A program made the position numbers and the translations under genes. This document shows, in pieces, positions 34,547 to 44,130 of a DNA stretch of 64,000 bases; the first letter of the stretch is position 1, and each line of letters begins with the position of its first letter. This stretch comes from Pedomonas mirosovicensis. GTDB taxonomy: Bacteria > Pseudomonadota > Alphaproteobacteria > Sphingomonadales > Sphingomonadaceae. The stretch covers positions 821,001-885,000 of the forward strand of contig NZ_JAKFIA010000001.1 in the NCBI RefSeq assembly GCF_022569295.1. The letters are read 5' to 3'. Under the pieces are notes generated by a model that saw nothing but the letters and a program-made list of their open reading frames with translations, was not told the DNA's origin and ran no database searches.

Positions 34547-35140
34547 ATGGTGCGCTTGACCGAACAGATCCTTGAGCACGCGCAGCGGCTGCCGGAAGGC
34601 ACACCCGTCGCGGCTAAGAGCTTGCTCCACCTTGGCAATCGTGCCGCGGTGGATCAGGCCTTGTCGCGCCTTGCTGAGCGGGGGCAACTGATTCGAGCCG
34701 GACGCGGCGTGTATCTGCTGCCGGTCACGAGCCGGTTTGGCACCCGGGCGCCGTCTGTAGAACAGGCGGTCGAGGCGCTGGCCGCCCAGCGCGGCGAGGT
34801 CATCGTCTCAAGCGGTGCGGCCGCCGCCAACAGCCTCGGCCTTACGACGCAGGTGCCGGTCCGATCTGTCTATCTGACGTCGGGACGGACCCGTAAGATG
34901 AGCCTCGGCAAGCAGATCGTAGAGCTTCGCCACGCTCCCCGCTGGCAGCTCGCCATGGCGCATCGGCCAGCGGGACAGGCGGTGCGAGCATTGGCCTGGC
35001 TCGGCCCGGAAAGGGCCGAGTCGGCCCTCCAGACCCTGAAGCGCAAGCTTCCACCCGCCGCCTTCAGTGAGTTGGTGGCGGCCGCGCCTCAGCTTCCGAC
35101 CTGGCTCGCGCGCAGCGTGGGGAAGGTCGCGCATGGCTGA
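34547..35140 (+). CDS. abiEi: AbiEi-family antitoxin (type IV toxin-antitoxin), DUF6088-like
   Basis: A 197-residue antitoxin. The N-terminal winged HTH (LTEQILEHAQRLPEGTPVAA, KSLLHLGNRAAVDQALSRLA, LIRAGRGVYLLP) is followed by the AbiEi C-terminal domain (SSGAAAANSLGLTTQVP, VYLTSGRTRKMSLGKQIVEL). In the AbiE system it represses the operon and counters the toxin without direct contact. The start was set at MVRLTEQ, 6 bases after AGGAGA. The stop overlaps the toxin start by 8 bases. Upstream lies a promoter with a perfect inverted repeat. Confidence 0.88.
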   Translation: MVRLTEQILEHAQRLPEGTPVAAKSLLHLGNRAAVDQALSRLAERGQLIRAGRGVYLLPVTSRFGTRAPSVEQAVEALAAQRGEVIVSSGAAAANSLGLTTQVPVRSVYLTSGRTRKMSLGKQIVELRHAPRWQLAMAHRPAGQAVRALAWLGPERAESALQTLKRKLPPAAFSELVAAAPQLPTWLARSVGKVAHG

Positions 35141-36149
35141 CGCCTTCCTCCTCCTTCCGGCCGAGGATCGCCGGGAAGCCTTGAGCGTCGCTGCCGACCG
35201 CTCGGGCCGACCGGCGCATCTGCTGGAGAAGGATGCGTGGGTGGTGTGGGCGCTCTCGACGCTTTACGCCTCGCCGTTGGGCGAACACCTGGTCTTCAAG
35301 GGCGGCACTTCGCTGTCAAAGGCCTACGGTGTCATCCGGCGGTTTTCCGAAGACGTCGACCTGACATACGACATTCGTGCACTCGCCCCCGACCTCGTCG
35401 GAGACAACGGCGAGGCGCTGCCGAAGACGCGAAGCGAAGAAAAGCGCTGGACGAGCGAGGTACGCAAGCGCCTGCCGCAATGGGTGGCAGAGGCCGTTCA
35501 GCCGGTCGTCGCCGAGGCCTTGGCGGGCACCCCCCTCTCAGCGGCGATCCGAGTCGATGGCGAGAAGCTCTTTATCGACTACGAGGCGACGGCGATGGGC
35601 TCGGGCTATGTGTCGCCAAGCGTCATGCTCGAATTCGGCGCGCGTTCGACGGGCGAGCCAGCCAGCCTGCGGGATGTCGCCTGTGATGCTGCCGGGCTCG
35701 TGGATGGCGTGGTTTTTCCAACCGCTCGGCCAAAGGTCATGCATGCCGAGCGGACCTTCTGGGAGAAGGCGACGGCGATCCACGTCTTCTGCCTCCAGGA
35801 ACGACTCCGTGGTGATCGGTTCGCGCGGCACTGGCATGACGTTGTGCGTCTCGACGAAGCCGGCTTTGCCACCGCTGCCTTCGCTGATCGTGACCTGGCC
35901 CACTCCGTGGCCCGTCACAAGACGATGTTCTTCGCCGAGAAGGCCGCGGACGGCTCTCAGATTGACTACGCGGCAGCCGTGAACGGCGGCCTGCAGCTCG
36001 TCCCAGCCGGTGACGGCGCCAAAGCCCTCGCAGAAGATTACGTCCAGATGGTCGACGATGGGCTCCTCCTTGAGGAAGCCGAGCCTTTCGAGACGCTCAT
36101 GGAGCGCTGTGCAGACATAGCCGCGCGGGCCAACAGCGCGGCAGAATAA
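35133..36149 (+). CDS. abiEii: AbiEii-family nucleotidyltransferase toxin
   Basis: A 338-residue toxin with the nucleotidyltransferase signature VFKGGTSLSKAYGVIRRFSE (residues 54-73) followed by DVDL; Asp74 and Asp76 are the metal ligands. Later blocks are FIDYEATAMGSGYVSPSVML, PKVMHAERTFWEKATAIHVF and RFARHWHDVVRL, as expected for AbiEii. It is thought to transfer nucleotides to a cellular target and arrest growth in infected cells. MADAFLLLP was taken as the start because it begins the conserved domain and overlaps the antitoxin end. A 22-base gap separates it from the OLD-family gene. Confidence 0.9.
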   Translation: MADAFLLLPAEDRREALSVAADRSGRPAHLLEKDAWVVWALSTLYASPLGEHLVFKGGTSLSKAYGVIRRFSEDVDLTYDIRALAPDLVGDNGEALPKTRSEEKRWTSEVRKRLPQWVAEAVQPVVAEALAGTPLSAAIRVDGEKLFIDYEATAMGSGYVSPSVMLEFGARSTGEPASLRDVACDAAGLVDGVVFPTARPKVMHAERTFWEKATAIHVFCLQERLRGDRFARHWHDVVRLDEAGFATAAFADRDLAHSVARHKTMFFAEKAADGSQIDYAAAVNGGLQLVPAGDGAKALAEDYVQMVDDGLLLEEAEPFETLMERCADIAARANSAAE

Positions 36150-36171
36150 GAAACGGGGCTGGGGGGCAGCA

Positions 36172-38127
36172 GTGTATATTTCCGAGATCTACGCGAGCGG
36201 CTTCCGGTGCTTTGATCCGAATGCCCCATTGCAGTTGAAGCTCTCACCCGGTCTCAACATCCTCGTGGGGCCGAACGACGCCGGCAAGAGCGCGATCATC
36301 GACGCCGCCCGCTATGTCCTCTGGACACGCGGCGACGATTATATTCGCCCTGACGAAAACGACTTCCATGTCGGTGCGGACGGCGTTCGTGGATGCGACT
36401 TCATCGTGCGCTGCACCTTCGACAACCTCAACGCAGACGAAGAAGCCCGCTTTCTCGAATGGTGCACCAACGAAAAGGGAAAGCTTCGGCTGCACGTTTG
36501 CATGCGCGGCGCTCGGCGCGTCGGACCAGGCGGCGGCAGCATCATCTCCAGCCAGCATCGCGCTGGCGCCGAAGGCGAAGGACTGCCGCTAGACGGAGAG
36601 CTGCGGGAGTATCTGAAGGCTACGTACCTCAAGCCGTTGCGCGACGCGGAACGCGAAATGCGAGCGGGGCGCCGCTCGCGCCTCTCGCGCATCCTCGGCG
36701 CGATGCCCACGATGGGGCCACAAAGCAAGCCGGCGGCGCCGGGCGCCAACGCTACGCTGCACGATACGCTCGCTGCCGCGGATGCCGCGGTCCGAGGCAA
36801 CCCCGCCGTGGGAGGGGTCGCCAGCAGCGTGAACACCGATTTTCTCGACAAGCTGTCATTCGTCGAGGATCGCCTCGTCGCGACGCTGGACCTGGGCGCA
36901 GGTGGTTCCTTCGATCAGATCCTCGAACGGTTCGAGCTCTATCTCAACGCCAAGGCAGGCACCGAGCGCGTGCAGCGCGGATTGGGCTACAACAATCTTC
37001 TGTTCATGGCGGCCGAGCTGCTGCTGCTTCAGTCGCACCCCGACCAGGTTCCGTTCCTGCTGATCGAGGAGCCGGAAGCGCACCTGCATCCTCAGCACCA
37101 GACGCTGTTCATGGAGGTGCTTGCAGCCCGCGCCGCCAAACCGGACCTCAAGAAGGACGAAACGCATCAACAGGTCCAGGTCCTGCTCACCACTCATAGT
37201 CCGCAGCTCGCGGCGGGCGCCGAGCTTGAGACCATGACGATGATCGTCGGTCACCGCGCCTTCCCGCTGGCGGCGGCGCACACCCGCCTCGAAGTGGACG
37301 ATTACGAGTTTCTGCGCCGGTTCCTTGATGCGACCAAGGCCAACCTCTTCTTCGCCCGCGCGCTCATCGTCGTCGAGGGTGACGGTGAACATCTGTTGCT
37401 GCCCGCGATCGCCGAGAAGCTCGGACGTCCGCTCAGCCGATATGGCGTCTCGCTCGTCAATGTCGGCCACCGTGGCCTGTTCCGATACAGTCGGATTCTG
37501 CAGCGCAGAACCGGGAGCGCGATCCCGGTGCCTGTGGCGCTGATTCCTGACAGAGACATTCCACCGGCTGAGGCGAAGGCCCTCGTCGGTGATCGGAAGA
37601 CCGAAAACGAGCTGACGGAGGACGAGGTCGCTGCGCGGCTGAAGACGCTACGGCGTGACGTTGGCGACCCGGTCGACGCCTTTGTCGCCGACAGTTGGAC
37701 GCTCGAGTTCGATCTCGCGCTGCGGCCCGAGCTTGCCGCGAGCGTCCACCAGGCGGTCCAGCTCGCAAAGACCAGCAGCCGCAAGCCCGAGCGGCTTGCG
37801 AAGATCGTGCAGAAGGCCAGCGAAACCTACGCGGGCTGGAAAGAGGCTGGGCTCTCTGCGACCGAGGTCGCCGTGAAGATTTACCAGCCAGTCCATGACA
37901 AGGAGGCCTCCAAAGCCGAGGTCGCCGAGCAGCTTGCCGCCATACTGCGCCAGCGCACGGATACGCCGGAGCAGATGCGCGAGCTGCTCCCGCCCTATCT
38001 GGTGCGCGCGATCGACTACGTGACGGGTGGCTATATCCCCGGAGTGCCGGTCATCGCCGAGCCCGAGGCCGAAGACGAGGACACCGGTGTCGTCGGGTCG
38101 GACGGCGCGGCGGTGGCGAAGGCGTAG
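36172..38127 (+). CDS. OLD-family ATP-dependent nuclease (Gabija GajA / class 2 OLD)
   Basis: A 651-residue protein. It has an ABC-type ATPase with Walker A (LVGPNDAGKS, residues 31-40) and a Walker B region (LLIEEPEAHLHPQHQTLF), then a Toprim nuclease domain with FARALIVVEGDGEHLLLPAI (glutamate) and ALIPDRDIPPAEA (DxD). This is the OLD architecture used by Gabija GajA, which degrades DNA when nucleotide pools fall during infection. Start is GTG at VYISEIYASGF. The 4-base gap to a UvrD-like helicase gene completes the pair. GajA is usually shorter, so class 2 OLD is an equally good name. Confidence 0.88.
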   Translation: MYISEIYASGFRCFDPNAPLQLKLSPGLNILVGPNDAGKSAIIDAARYVLWTRGDDYIRPDENDFHVGADGVRGCDFIVRCTFDNLNADEEARFLEWCTNEKGKLRLHVCMRGARRVGPGGGSIISSQHRAGAEGEGLPLDGELREYLKATYLKPLRDAEREMRAGRRSRLSRILGAMPTMGPQSKPAAPGANATLHDTLAAADAAVRGNPAVGGVASSVNTDFLDKLSFVEDRLVATLDLGAGGSFDQILERFELYLNAKAGTERVQRGLGYNNLLFMAAELLLLQSHPDQVPFLLIEEPEAHLHPQHQTLFMEVLAARAAKPDLKKDETHQQVQVLLTTHSPQLAAGAELETMTMIVGHRAFPLAAAHTRLEVDDYEFLRRFLDATKANLFFARALIVVEGDGEHLLLPAIAEKLGRPLSRYGVSLVNVGHRGLFRYSRILQRRTGSAIPVPVALIPDRDIPPAEAKALVGDRKTENELTEDEVAARLKTLRRDVGDPVDAFVADSWTLEFDLALRPELAASVHQAVQLAKTSSRKPERLAKIVQKASETYAGWKEAGLSATEVAVKIYQPVHDKEASKAEVAEQLAAILRQRTDTPEQMRELLPPYLVRAIDYVTGGYIPGVPVIAEPEAEDEDTGVVGSDGAAVAKA

Positions 38128-38131
38128 CGGC

Positions 38132-40122
38132 ATGTTCGAGATCTTGCCGCTCACGCCCGAACTGCTGGCCGAGCTTGGTGACGAGCTGGGCGGCTGTGAT
38201 TTCACCGATGCGAGCCAGATCGACTTCCTGGCGAAGGCCGCTCCCTGTGACGTGCAGGCGGCGCCCGGCAACGGCAAGACCACGCTGCTGGCGGCGAAGC
38301 TCGCGCTGCTCTCGCGCAACTGGACGACCCGGAGGCGCGGCGTCTGCGTCATCTCGCATACCAACGCCGCGCGGACCGAGGTCGAAGACTTGATCGCCCG
38401 TCATCCGACTGCAGCGCGGCTGATGACCTATCCCCATTTCACCGGCACGGTCACAGCCTTCATAAACCAGTATCTCGCCTTGCCCTATCTTCGGGGCTTG
38501 GGCTGGCACGCGCGCCAGATCGATGACGATGCCTTCGCCGCTGAGGCGCTGCGGCGGTATCCGGGTTGGCGCGTCCTCGACAACCTCGCCAAAAACCAAA
38601 AGCTCAAGCTGAAGCGCAGGCTCGAGGAGTGGATTGCGCTTCTCGATCTGGACCCAGCCTTTACGGACACCGCGACGGAGCCCAGCGCGCTGGCCGTGCG
38701 CTGCCGGAAAGGGCAATGGGGTGCCCACACCGATTGTGGGAAGGCGCTCGAATCCCTCAAGGCCTCGATGGTCAAGAGTGGGTTCTATCGCTACGCCGAC
38801 ATGACCGCGCTCGCGTGGCGCGCGCTCCGCGAAAACCCGGCGCTCGCCGAGCGTCTTCGCGTCCGGTTTCCGCTCGTCATTCTTGATGAGGCGCAGGACA
38901 CACATGGCGACCAGCTCCGGCTGCTGGAGCATGTGTTCAAACATGGCGGGGCGGCATTCCAACGCCTCGGGGACAGCAATCAAACCTTGTACGAGGACGA
39001 TGGAGCGGCACCGAACTATTGGACGCCAGGGCCAGGTTGCATCCCTCTCGATACGAGCCGCAGGTTTGGCGGGGAGATCGCTGGCTTTGCAAGCCGGCTG
39101 ACCGCGCGCCAGGCTCAGACCATTGTCGGGCTGGGAGCACGCCCGGCGTCGCGCGTGATGTTCCTTTTCGATGAAGCTACGATCGGGGGGTTCTCGGGGC
39201 CTTCGCCAAAGAGGCACGCGCGCTGTGGGGCGCGGATTGCGGCACGCGCGACATTTGGGCGGTGGCGTCGCGCCACAACCTGGCTGGCAAGAAAGGGGCG
39301 TGGCAGCCCAAAAGTCTTGTCGACTATCATCCGGCGTATCGCAGCGAGGGCGGCTCTCGATCAAAAGCGAACCTCCTTTGCCGGCAGCTTCAGAAGGCTG
39401 CGGTCCACCATGCGGCGGCGCGCCCGCCCGCAGAGGTCGGCGAGATGCTCGCGGCTGCGGTGTCTGGGCTGGCGCGCGCTCATGGGTGGAAAGCGGCGAA
39501 TGACCGACCGATCACCGGGCACAATGTCTGGACGGCGCTGGCGTACCGCAATCTCGCGCTGCCGCGCACCATACGTCGGCTGTTGCGCGACCATGTGCTT
39601 GCCGGCGCTGCGGTGTGGGAAGAGGCGGCATGGCAGGCGTTCATGGAAGCGTTGCTTCCGCTCTTCAGTCCGCCTCCTCAGGGTTCCGAGGACGATATCG
39701 CCGATTTCTGCGCCTTCGTCGCCGAGCAGAAGGCCGATCTTGCCGACCCCAAACGCCGCTCCACGAAACAGGTTCAGTTCGACGATCTCACGTTGCGGCT
39801 GGGATCGATCCATTCGGTCAAGGGCAAGAGCGTAGATGGCATCCTCGTCGTTGAGAGCGAGGTTTGGAAAGGCAGTGGTGTAGACGAGCGGTGCATCGAC
39901 CTGAGCGCGGTGCTTCCACACGCGTTCGGCGTTACCGACGAGCTCTTTTCAGGGGTAAGGCTTACCGCCGCGACGAATGTCTTTGTGGGCGTGACCAGGC
40001 CTCGCGAGTTGCTGGGCCTCGCGATGCGCAAATCCGAAGCAACGGTCCTGATAGGCGCCGCCACGGATCAAGGGTGGAGGGTTATCGACCTGGTTGCGCT
40101 GGCTGCGGAGTTGAAGGGTTGA
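38132..40122 (+). pseudogene. UvrD/Rep-like helicase (GajB / OLD partner), broken by a frameshift
   Basis: Read across the break it is about 663 residues of superfamily 1 helicase. Motif I is QAAPGNGKTTLLAAK, motif II VILDEAQDTHGDQ and motif III QRLGDSNQTLY. The second frame supplies motif V (IHSVKGKSVDGILVVES) and motif VI (NVFVGVTRPRELL). The frame is lost in a run of six G at 39185-39190; seven (or four) would give GVLGAFAKEARALWGADCG and continue smoothly. UvrD-like partners act with OLD nucleases in Gabija. As given, the protein would end about 200 residues early in non-homologous sequence. A homopolymer error or true inactivation are both possible. Confidence 0.82.
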
Positions 40123-40459
40123 GTGGGCCTGTATCGACAACGGGATTGGGAACCTCGGCCAAGTTGATCGGTCTGACGAAGCACACCAAGCATGGACACG
40201 TACCTAGCCCTGTCTTTCCGCACGTCGTAGCGCCGTCGGTTCATCCGACCTTGTCCTTCACTTCGATTGCCTTGGCTGCCGCGGTCGCGAGGACGGCGAC
40301 GGCTTGGGAAGATGCGCCCTTATCCTACTCGAAGCCGGTGGCACCACCCGGGACCGGCGCGCGGAATCTGACAACTGACTTGTGCGGGCCGCGCTATAGC
40401 GTAACCATCTACAGATTCGATCGAGCGAGGGCGCAGTTAGAATTAAGGGGGCGCGACAT
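40123..40459 (+). other. Intergenic region ahead of the ABC-3C genes
   Basis: 337 bases with no supported coding region. It should hold the promoter of the three-gene ABC system; a TATAGC hexamer near 40395 is a candidate -10 box but I see no well-spaced -35. It ends with AAGGGGG, 10 bases before the TTG start. Confidence 0.4.
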
Positions 40460-41629
40460 TTGAACGCCGAGATAAAACCAACGAAGCATGGTGCTCCGGG
40501 GCAATATCTCGGCTTTGCGCTTCAGCCCGTACGAGCGTTCTATCACCTGCTTACCGCGCCTAAAGGCGCCAAGGTTGCTCTTGAGCTGCAAGACGATGTG
40601 TCAGTCCATTACGCCGATGGCAGTGTTTGTCTTGAGCAGACGAAGAGCGCCCTGAAGCAAAATCCCATCTCGGACTGGGACGAAGACCTTTGGAAGGCCT
40701 TCGATAACTGGCGGGTTATGCTTGATGCCGGGCAATGCCAGGCGGCATCCGCCACTTTTCGGCTGTACGTGACGCCCGCGAAGAAAGGGGCCTTCGCGGA
40801 GGCGCTCTCCGCGGCCGCGTCCGACGAAGAGGTTGATGCCGCACTCGCCGTCATCAAGGCGAAGCTCCATAAGAAGAAGACTCCGCCAGCTAGCGCGGCC
40901 AAGGTGTTGGCGTTGCTCGATGCGCCCGAGGACCATCGCCATGGTCTCTTTGGGAATTTCGAACTGGAGGCGGATGCGGACGATCCACTGGAAAGCATCA
41001 GGGATCGTCTTCGGCCGTCGATTGCTGAGGCCCATATCGACATCATCGTCCGCTCAGGTATCGGCCAAGCGAAACAAGCAATGGATCGACTGATCCAGCG
41101 GGGCGAAAAGCCCATCCTCGACGCGGAGGCCTTCCGCCGCAATTTCCATGCCTTCATACGCCAAAACAACCTGCCTGGCCTGCTGGCGTCGCTCAGCGAG
41201 TCGCCCGATGACACGCTGATCGCTGGCATGGCCGCGGCCCGGCCGGTGTTCGTCCGGCAGCTCGAACTCATCGAGGCGACCGAAGAGGACCGGCTTCGCG
41301 CCGTCAGCGACTATCTTCGCGCCTCGGCAGACAAGGCCGATTGGGCCGAGCGAGGCGAGATATTTTCCGGCAGCCTGGACGGTTGGGACGAAGATCTCCT
41401 CAAGAAGTACGGCATGGCTAAAGGCGACGTCGCCGATCTGCACGGGGAGAAGTCGGCGGCGCTCCAGGGCCGGCTGATTTACCGTCAGTGTGCTCAGCAT
41501 GTCGCCCCCCTCGAAGGTCGGGCGGTTCCCAGTCATTTCGTTCACGGCAGCTTCAACGACCTAGCCGATCGCCGCCGCCTTGGCTGGCACAGCGATTATC
41601 TGACGCTGCTCGAAGGGGATGGCAAATGA
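40460..41629 (+). CDS. ABC-3C system effector with DUF4297/Cap4-like nuclease N-terminus
   Basis: A 389-residue protein. The first 70 residues, ending LELQDDVSVHYADGSVCLEQ then TKSAL, fit the DUF4297/Cap4-type PD-(D/E)xK nuclease: acidic Asp45/Asp46 and the QxK variant (Gln60-Thr-Lys62). The rest is helical and unrecognised. It opens the operon effector - middle component - DUF3732 ATPase, the architecture described computationally as ABC three-component conflict systems. A TTG start is used; an AAGGGGG site lies 10 bases upstream and no in-frame ATG precedes the conserved segment. Its stop overlaps the next start by 4 bases. Confidence 0.8.
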   Translation: MNAEIKPTKHGAPGQYLGFALQPVRAFYHLLTAPKGAKVALELQDDVSVHYADGSVCLEQTKSALKQNPISDWDEDLWKAFDNWRVMLDAGQCQAASATFRLYVTPAKKGAFAEALSAAASDEEVDAALAVIKAKLHKKKTPPASAAKVLALLDAPEDHRHGLFGNFELEADADDPLESIRDRLRPSIAEAHIDIIVRSGIGQAKQAMDRLIQRGEKPILDAEAFRRNFHAFIRQNNLPGLLASLSESPDDTLIAGMAAARPVFVRQLELIEATEEDRLRAVSDYLRASADKADWAERGEIFSGSLDGWDEDLLKKYGMAKGDVADLHGEKSAALQGRLIYRQCAQHVAPLEGRAVPSHFVHGSFNDLADRRRLGWHSDYLTLLEGDGK

Positions 41630-42135
41630 CGGCCTTATCTACCTTGGGGCTCACCGAACTCGATATCGTGCAGAACCCTGCGATCGGCGCTTATCTGATT
41701 TGGCAGTTCACGCTGGGCTATCAGGAAGACGGGGCCGAAGCGGCGCCGATCCCATTGGCGTTCCTGGTGCTGCCGATGCTTCTGCACCGGCAGACGTTCG
41801 ACGAAGTGGCATCAACGCGAAAGGCGTCAGGCCTGGCGCTGTTCGCGGCGAAGTTCGACAAGGAGCGGGAAATCCTGATGGGCATTCATGGGCGCGCGGT
41901 CCAACTGCGGCCTCTCAGCCTTCAGTCGATCGGCGTGGCCGCGACATCGAAGCTCGTTCGGATCGATTACGATACCGCCCAGCTCCGCGGATATCCGCTC
42001 GATCTTCTCAACGCCGCCAAACCGAGACTGCCCGAACGACTGAAAGGCTTCGCGGCGGCGGCCGACAAGCTCGGCTACTGGTTTTCCAAGCTCGGTTTGG
42101 CGCAGGTGGCCTCCACGCTGAGGGTGGACTTCTAA
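41626..42135 (+). CDS. ABC-3C system middle component
   Basis: A 169-residue protein: LTELDIVQNPAIGAYLIWQF, IPLAFLVLPMLLHRQTFDEV, ALFAAKFDKEREILMGIHGR. This is the small 'middle component' family that is always coded between an effector and a DUF3732 or related ABC ATPase. Proposed to couple ATPase and effector; there is no biochemical assignment that I know of. ATG overlaps the effector stop (ATGA) and its own stop shares a base with the ATPase start (TAATG), so all three are coupled. Confidence 0.85.
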   Translation: MTALSTLGLTELDIVQNPAIGAYLIWQFTLGYQEDGAEAAPIPLAFLVLPMLLHRQTFDEVASTRKASGLALFAAKFDKEREILMGIHGRAVQLRPLSLQSIGVAATSKLVRIDYDTAQLRGYPLDLLNAAKPRLPERLKGFAAAADKLGYWFSKLGLAQVASTLRVDF

Positions 42136-44099
42136 TGTATTTTCAACTGCGCAAACTCATTCTCTGGCCCCGGCACGATGGCGAACCGCGCATTGTCGAG
42201 TTCCACCCAGGTGTCGTGAACGTCATTAGCGGCGCCTCGAAGACCGGCAAGTCCGCCGTGATCCCCATTATCGATTATTGCCTGGCGTCCGATAAATGCG
42301 CCATCCCGGTCGGTGTCATCCGAGAGAATTGTAGCTGGTTCGGCGTGCTCATCGACACGGTCGAGGGGCAGAAGCTGCTGGCGCGGCGCGAACCCGGTGA
42401 CAAGCAAAGCACCAGCGACATGGTCATGATAGAGGGGCCCGAGGTCCAAATCCCGGCGCGCATTGAGGACAAGGGAACCACCACCCAGGTTGTCAAGGCG
42501 ATGCTCAACCGGCTCGCGGGTCTGACCAACCTCGATTTCGAGCCGGAGGCGGATTCGAACTTTAAGTCGCGGCCGAGCTTCCGCGACCTCATGGCCTTCA
42601 CCTTTCAGCCGCAAAACATCGTCGCCAATCCCGACGTCATGTTTTTCAAGGCTGATACAACCGAGCACCGTGAGAAGCTCAAGACAATCTTCCCCTACAT
42701 CCTACAGGCTGTGACGGCGGACATCCTTCAGGCCCGGTATGAGCTGGACCGGCTGTCGCGTATCCTCCGCCGGCGGGAGAACGATCTGAGGGCTTTGGTG
42801 ACCGCCGCCAACACATGGCGGATGGAAGCACAATCCTGGCTCCGGCAGGCGATCGAGTTCGGATTGCTACCGCCCGACCAGGTCATCCCGTCGGATTGGC
42901 CGGAAATCCTCGATCTGCTCCGCAGAGTCGTCGAAGCCAATGGGGATGCCGCGCATCCGACTCTTGCCGGTGTCGATACCGCGCTCGACCGGCTCCAAGC
43001 GCTTCGAGCCGAAGAGACCGTGGTTGCCACCGAGCTGACACGGCATCGTCAGCGTCTCAGCGAACTGCGCCGCCTGTTGGAAAGCAGCGACATCTACGGC
43101 AGCTCGCTCCGTATTCAGCGCGACCGCCTCGCCCTGTCCGACTGGTTGCAAAAGCTTTCCGCGGACGCTGAAGCGAGCGAGCCGGTCGCGCTTATATCGG
43201 ACGGCGGCAAGCAGAAAATCGACCAGCTCACGGACGCACTAGCCTCGATCGAGGTTCGGCTTCGAACCCATCCGAGTGTGTCCGACACGCTGGATCGCGA
43301 AGTGCTTCGTCTCCGAGCGGCGGCAGAAACGCAGCTCGTCCGGCTCAACGAGATCCGCCGGGAGATCGGCGTGCTCGAGCGGGATTCGAAGGCAGCCAAG
43401 CAGGCGATCGACCGGTTTGACCGTATGGAGCGCTTCCTTGGCCGTCTGGAACAGGCGCTCGAGCTATACGACCGCACCGACCAGTCCGCCGGTCTGCGGC
43501 AGGAGATCGACGCGCTCAAGGCGCAGATCGCTGAGCTACAGCGAAAGGTTTCCGAGACCGAAATCGGGCGAAAGCTCCGCAACGCGATCGATAGCATCGA
43601 GGCAACAACGGGGCGACTGATACCCCGCCTGGATGCCGAGTGGCCGCATGCGCCGGTGCGGCTCATGATTCCGGATCTCACGGTCAAGGTTATTCGAGGC
43701 ACGCGCGACGACTACCTCTGGGAAATCGGTAGCGGCGCCAACTGGCTGGCTTACCATGTCGCGCTAACGCTCGCCCTTCAGATCTTCTTCCTGGACCTTC
43801 CGTATCATCCCGTCCCGGGTCTCCTCATTTACGACCAACCCAGTCAGGTCTATTTCCCGCGGCGGACTGCCGGGGATAGCGATGCCGATCCCGTAACTTG
43901 GCGCGATGAAGATGTGGTTGCGGTGCGGAAAGTCTTCGCGCTTCTAGGCGAGCAGGTCGGTGCTGCACGGGATCGACTGCAGGTCATTGTGCTCGACCAC
44001 GCAGATGAGGATGTTTGGGGCGACCTGCCCAACGTCATTTTGGCCGAGGAATGGCGCGAACGCGCACTGGTGCCATTCGAGTGGCTGGAAGAGGAGTGA
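42135..44099 (+). CDS. DUF3732 ABC ATPase of an ABC-3C system
   Basis: A 654-residue SMC/Rad50-like ATPase. Walker A is VISGASKTGKSAVIPIIDYC (residues 31-50). A long coiled-coil occupies roughly residues 195-520, and the C-terminal half-site includes LTLALQIFFLDLPYHPVPGL and LIYDQPSQVYFPR (Walker B-like), then VIVLDHADEDVW. DUF3732 proteins are the ATPase of three-component ABC conflict systems and likely sense invading DNA or replication. It is the last gene of the island; the element's probable end follows. Confidence 0.9.
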   Translation: MYFQLRKLILWPRHDGEPRIVEFHPGVVNVISGASKTGKSAVIPIIDYCLASDKCAIPVGVIRENCSWFGVLIDTVEGQKLLARREPGDKQSTSDMVMIEGPEVQIPARIEDKGTTTQVVKAMLNRLAGLTNLDFEPEADSNFKSRPSFRDLMAFTFQPQNIVANPDVMFFKADTTEHREKLKTIFPYILQAVTADILQARYELDRLSRILRRRENDLRALVTAANTWRMEAQSWLRQAIEFGLLPPDQVIPSDWPEILDLLRRVVEANGDAAHPTLAGVDTALDRLQALRAEETVVATELTRHRQRLSELRRLLESSDIYGSSLRIQRDRLALSDWLQKLSADAEASEPVALISDGGKQKIDQLTDALASIEVRLRTHPSVSDTLDREVLRLRAAAETQLVRLNEIRREIGVLERDSKAAKQAIDRFDRMERFLGRLEQALELYDRTDQSAGLRQEIDALKAQIAELQRKVSETEIGRKLRNAIDSIEATTGRLIPRLDAEWPHAPVRLMIPDLTVKVIRGTRDDYLWEIGSGANWLAYHVALTLALQIFFLDLPYHPVPGLLIYDQPSQVYFPRRTAGDSDADPVTWRDEDVVAVRKVFALLGEQVGAARDRLQVIVLDHADEDVWGDLPNVILAEEWRERALVPFEWLEEE

Positions 44100-44130
44100 T
44101 TTCGGAACCAGTTCGATATTGAGCCGACTG

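Noticed and set aside
42551-42570. GGATTCGAAC resembling a tRNA T-loop on the minus strand
   Set aside because: It is part of the DUF3732 coding sequence; no tRNA structure around it.
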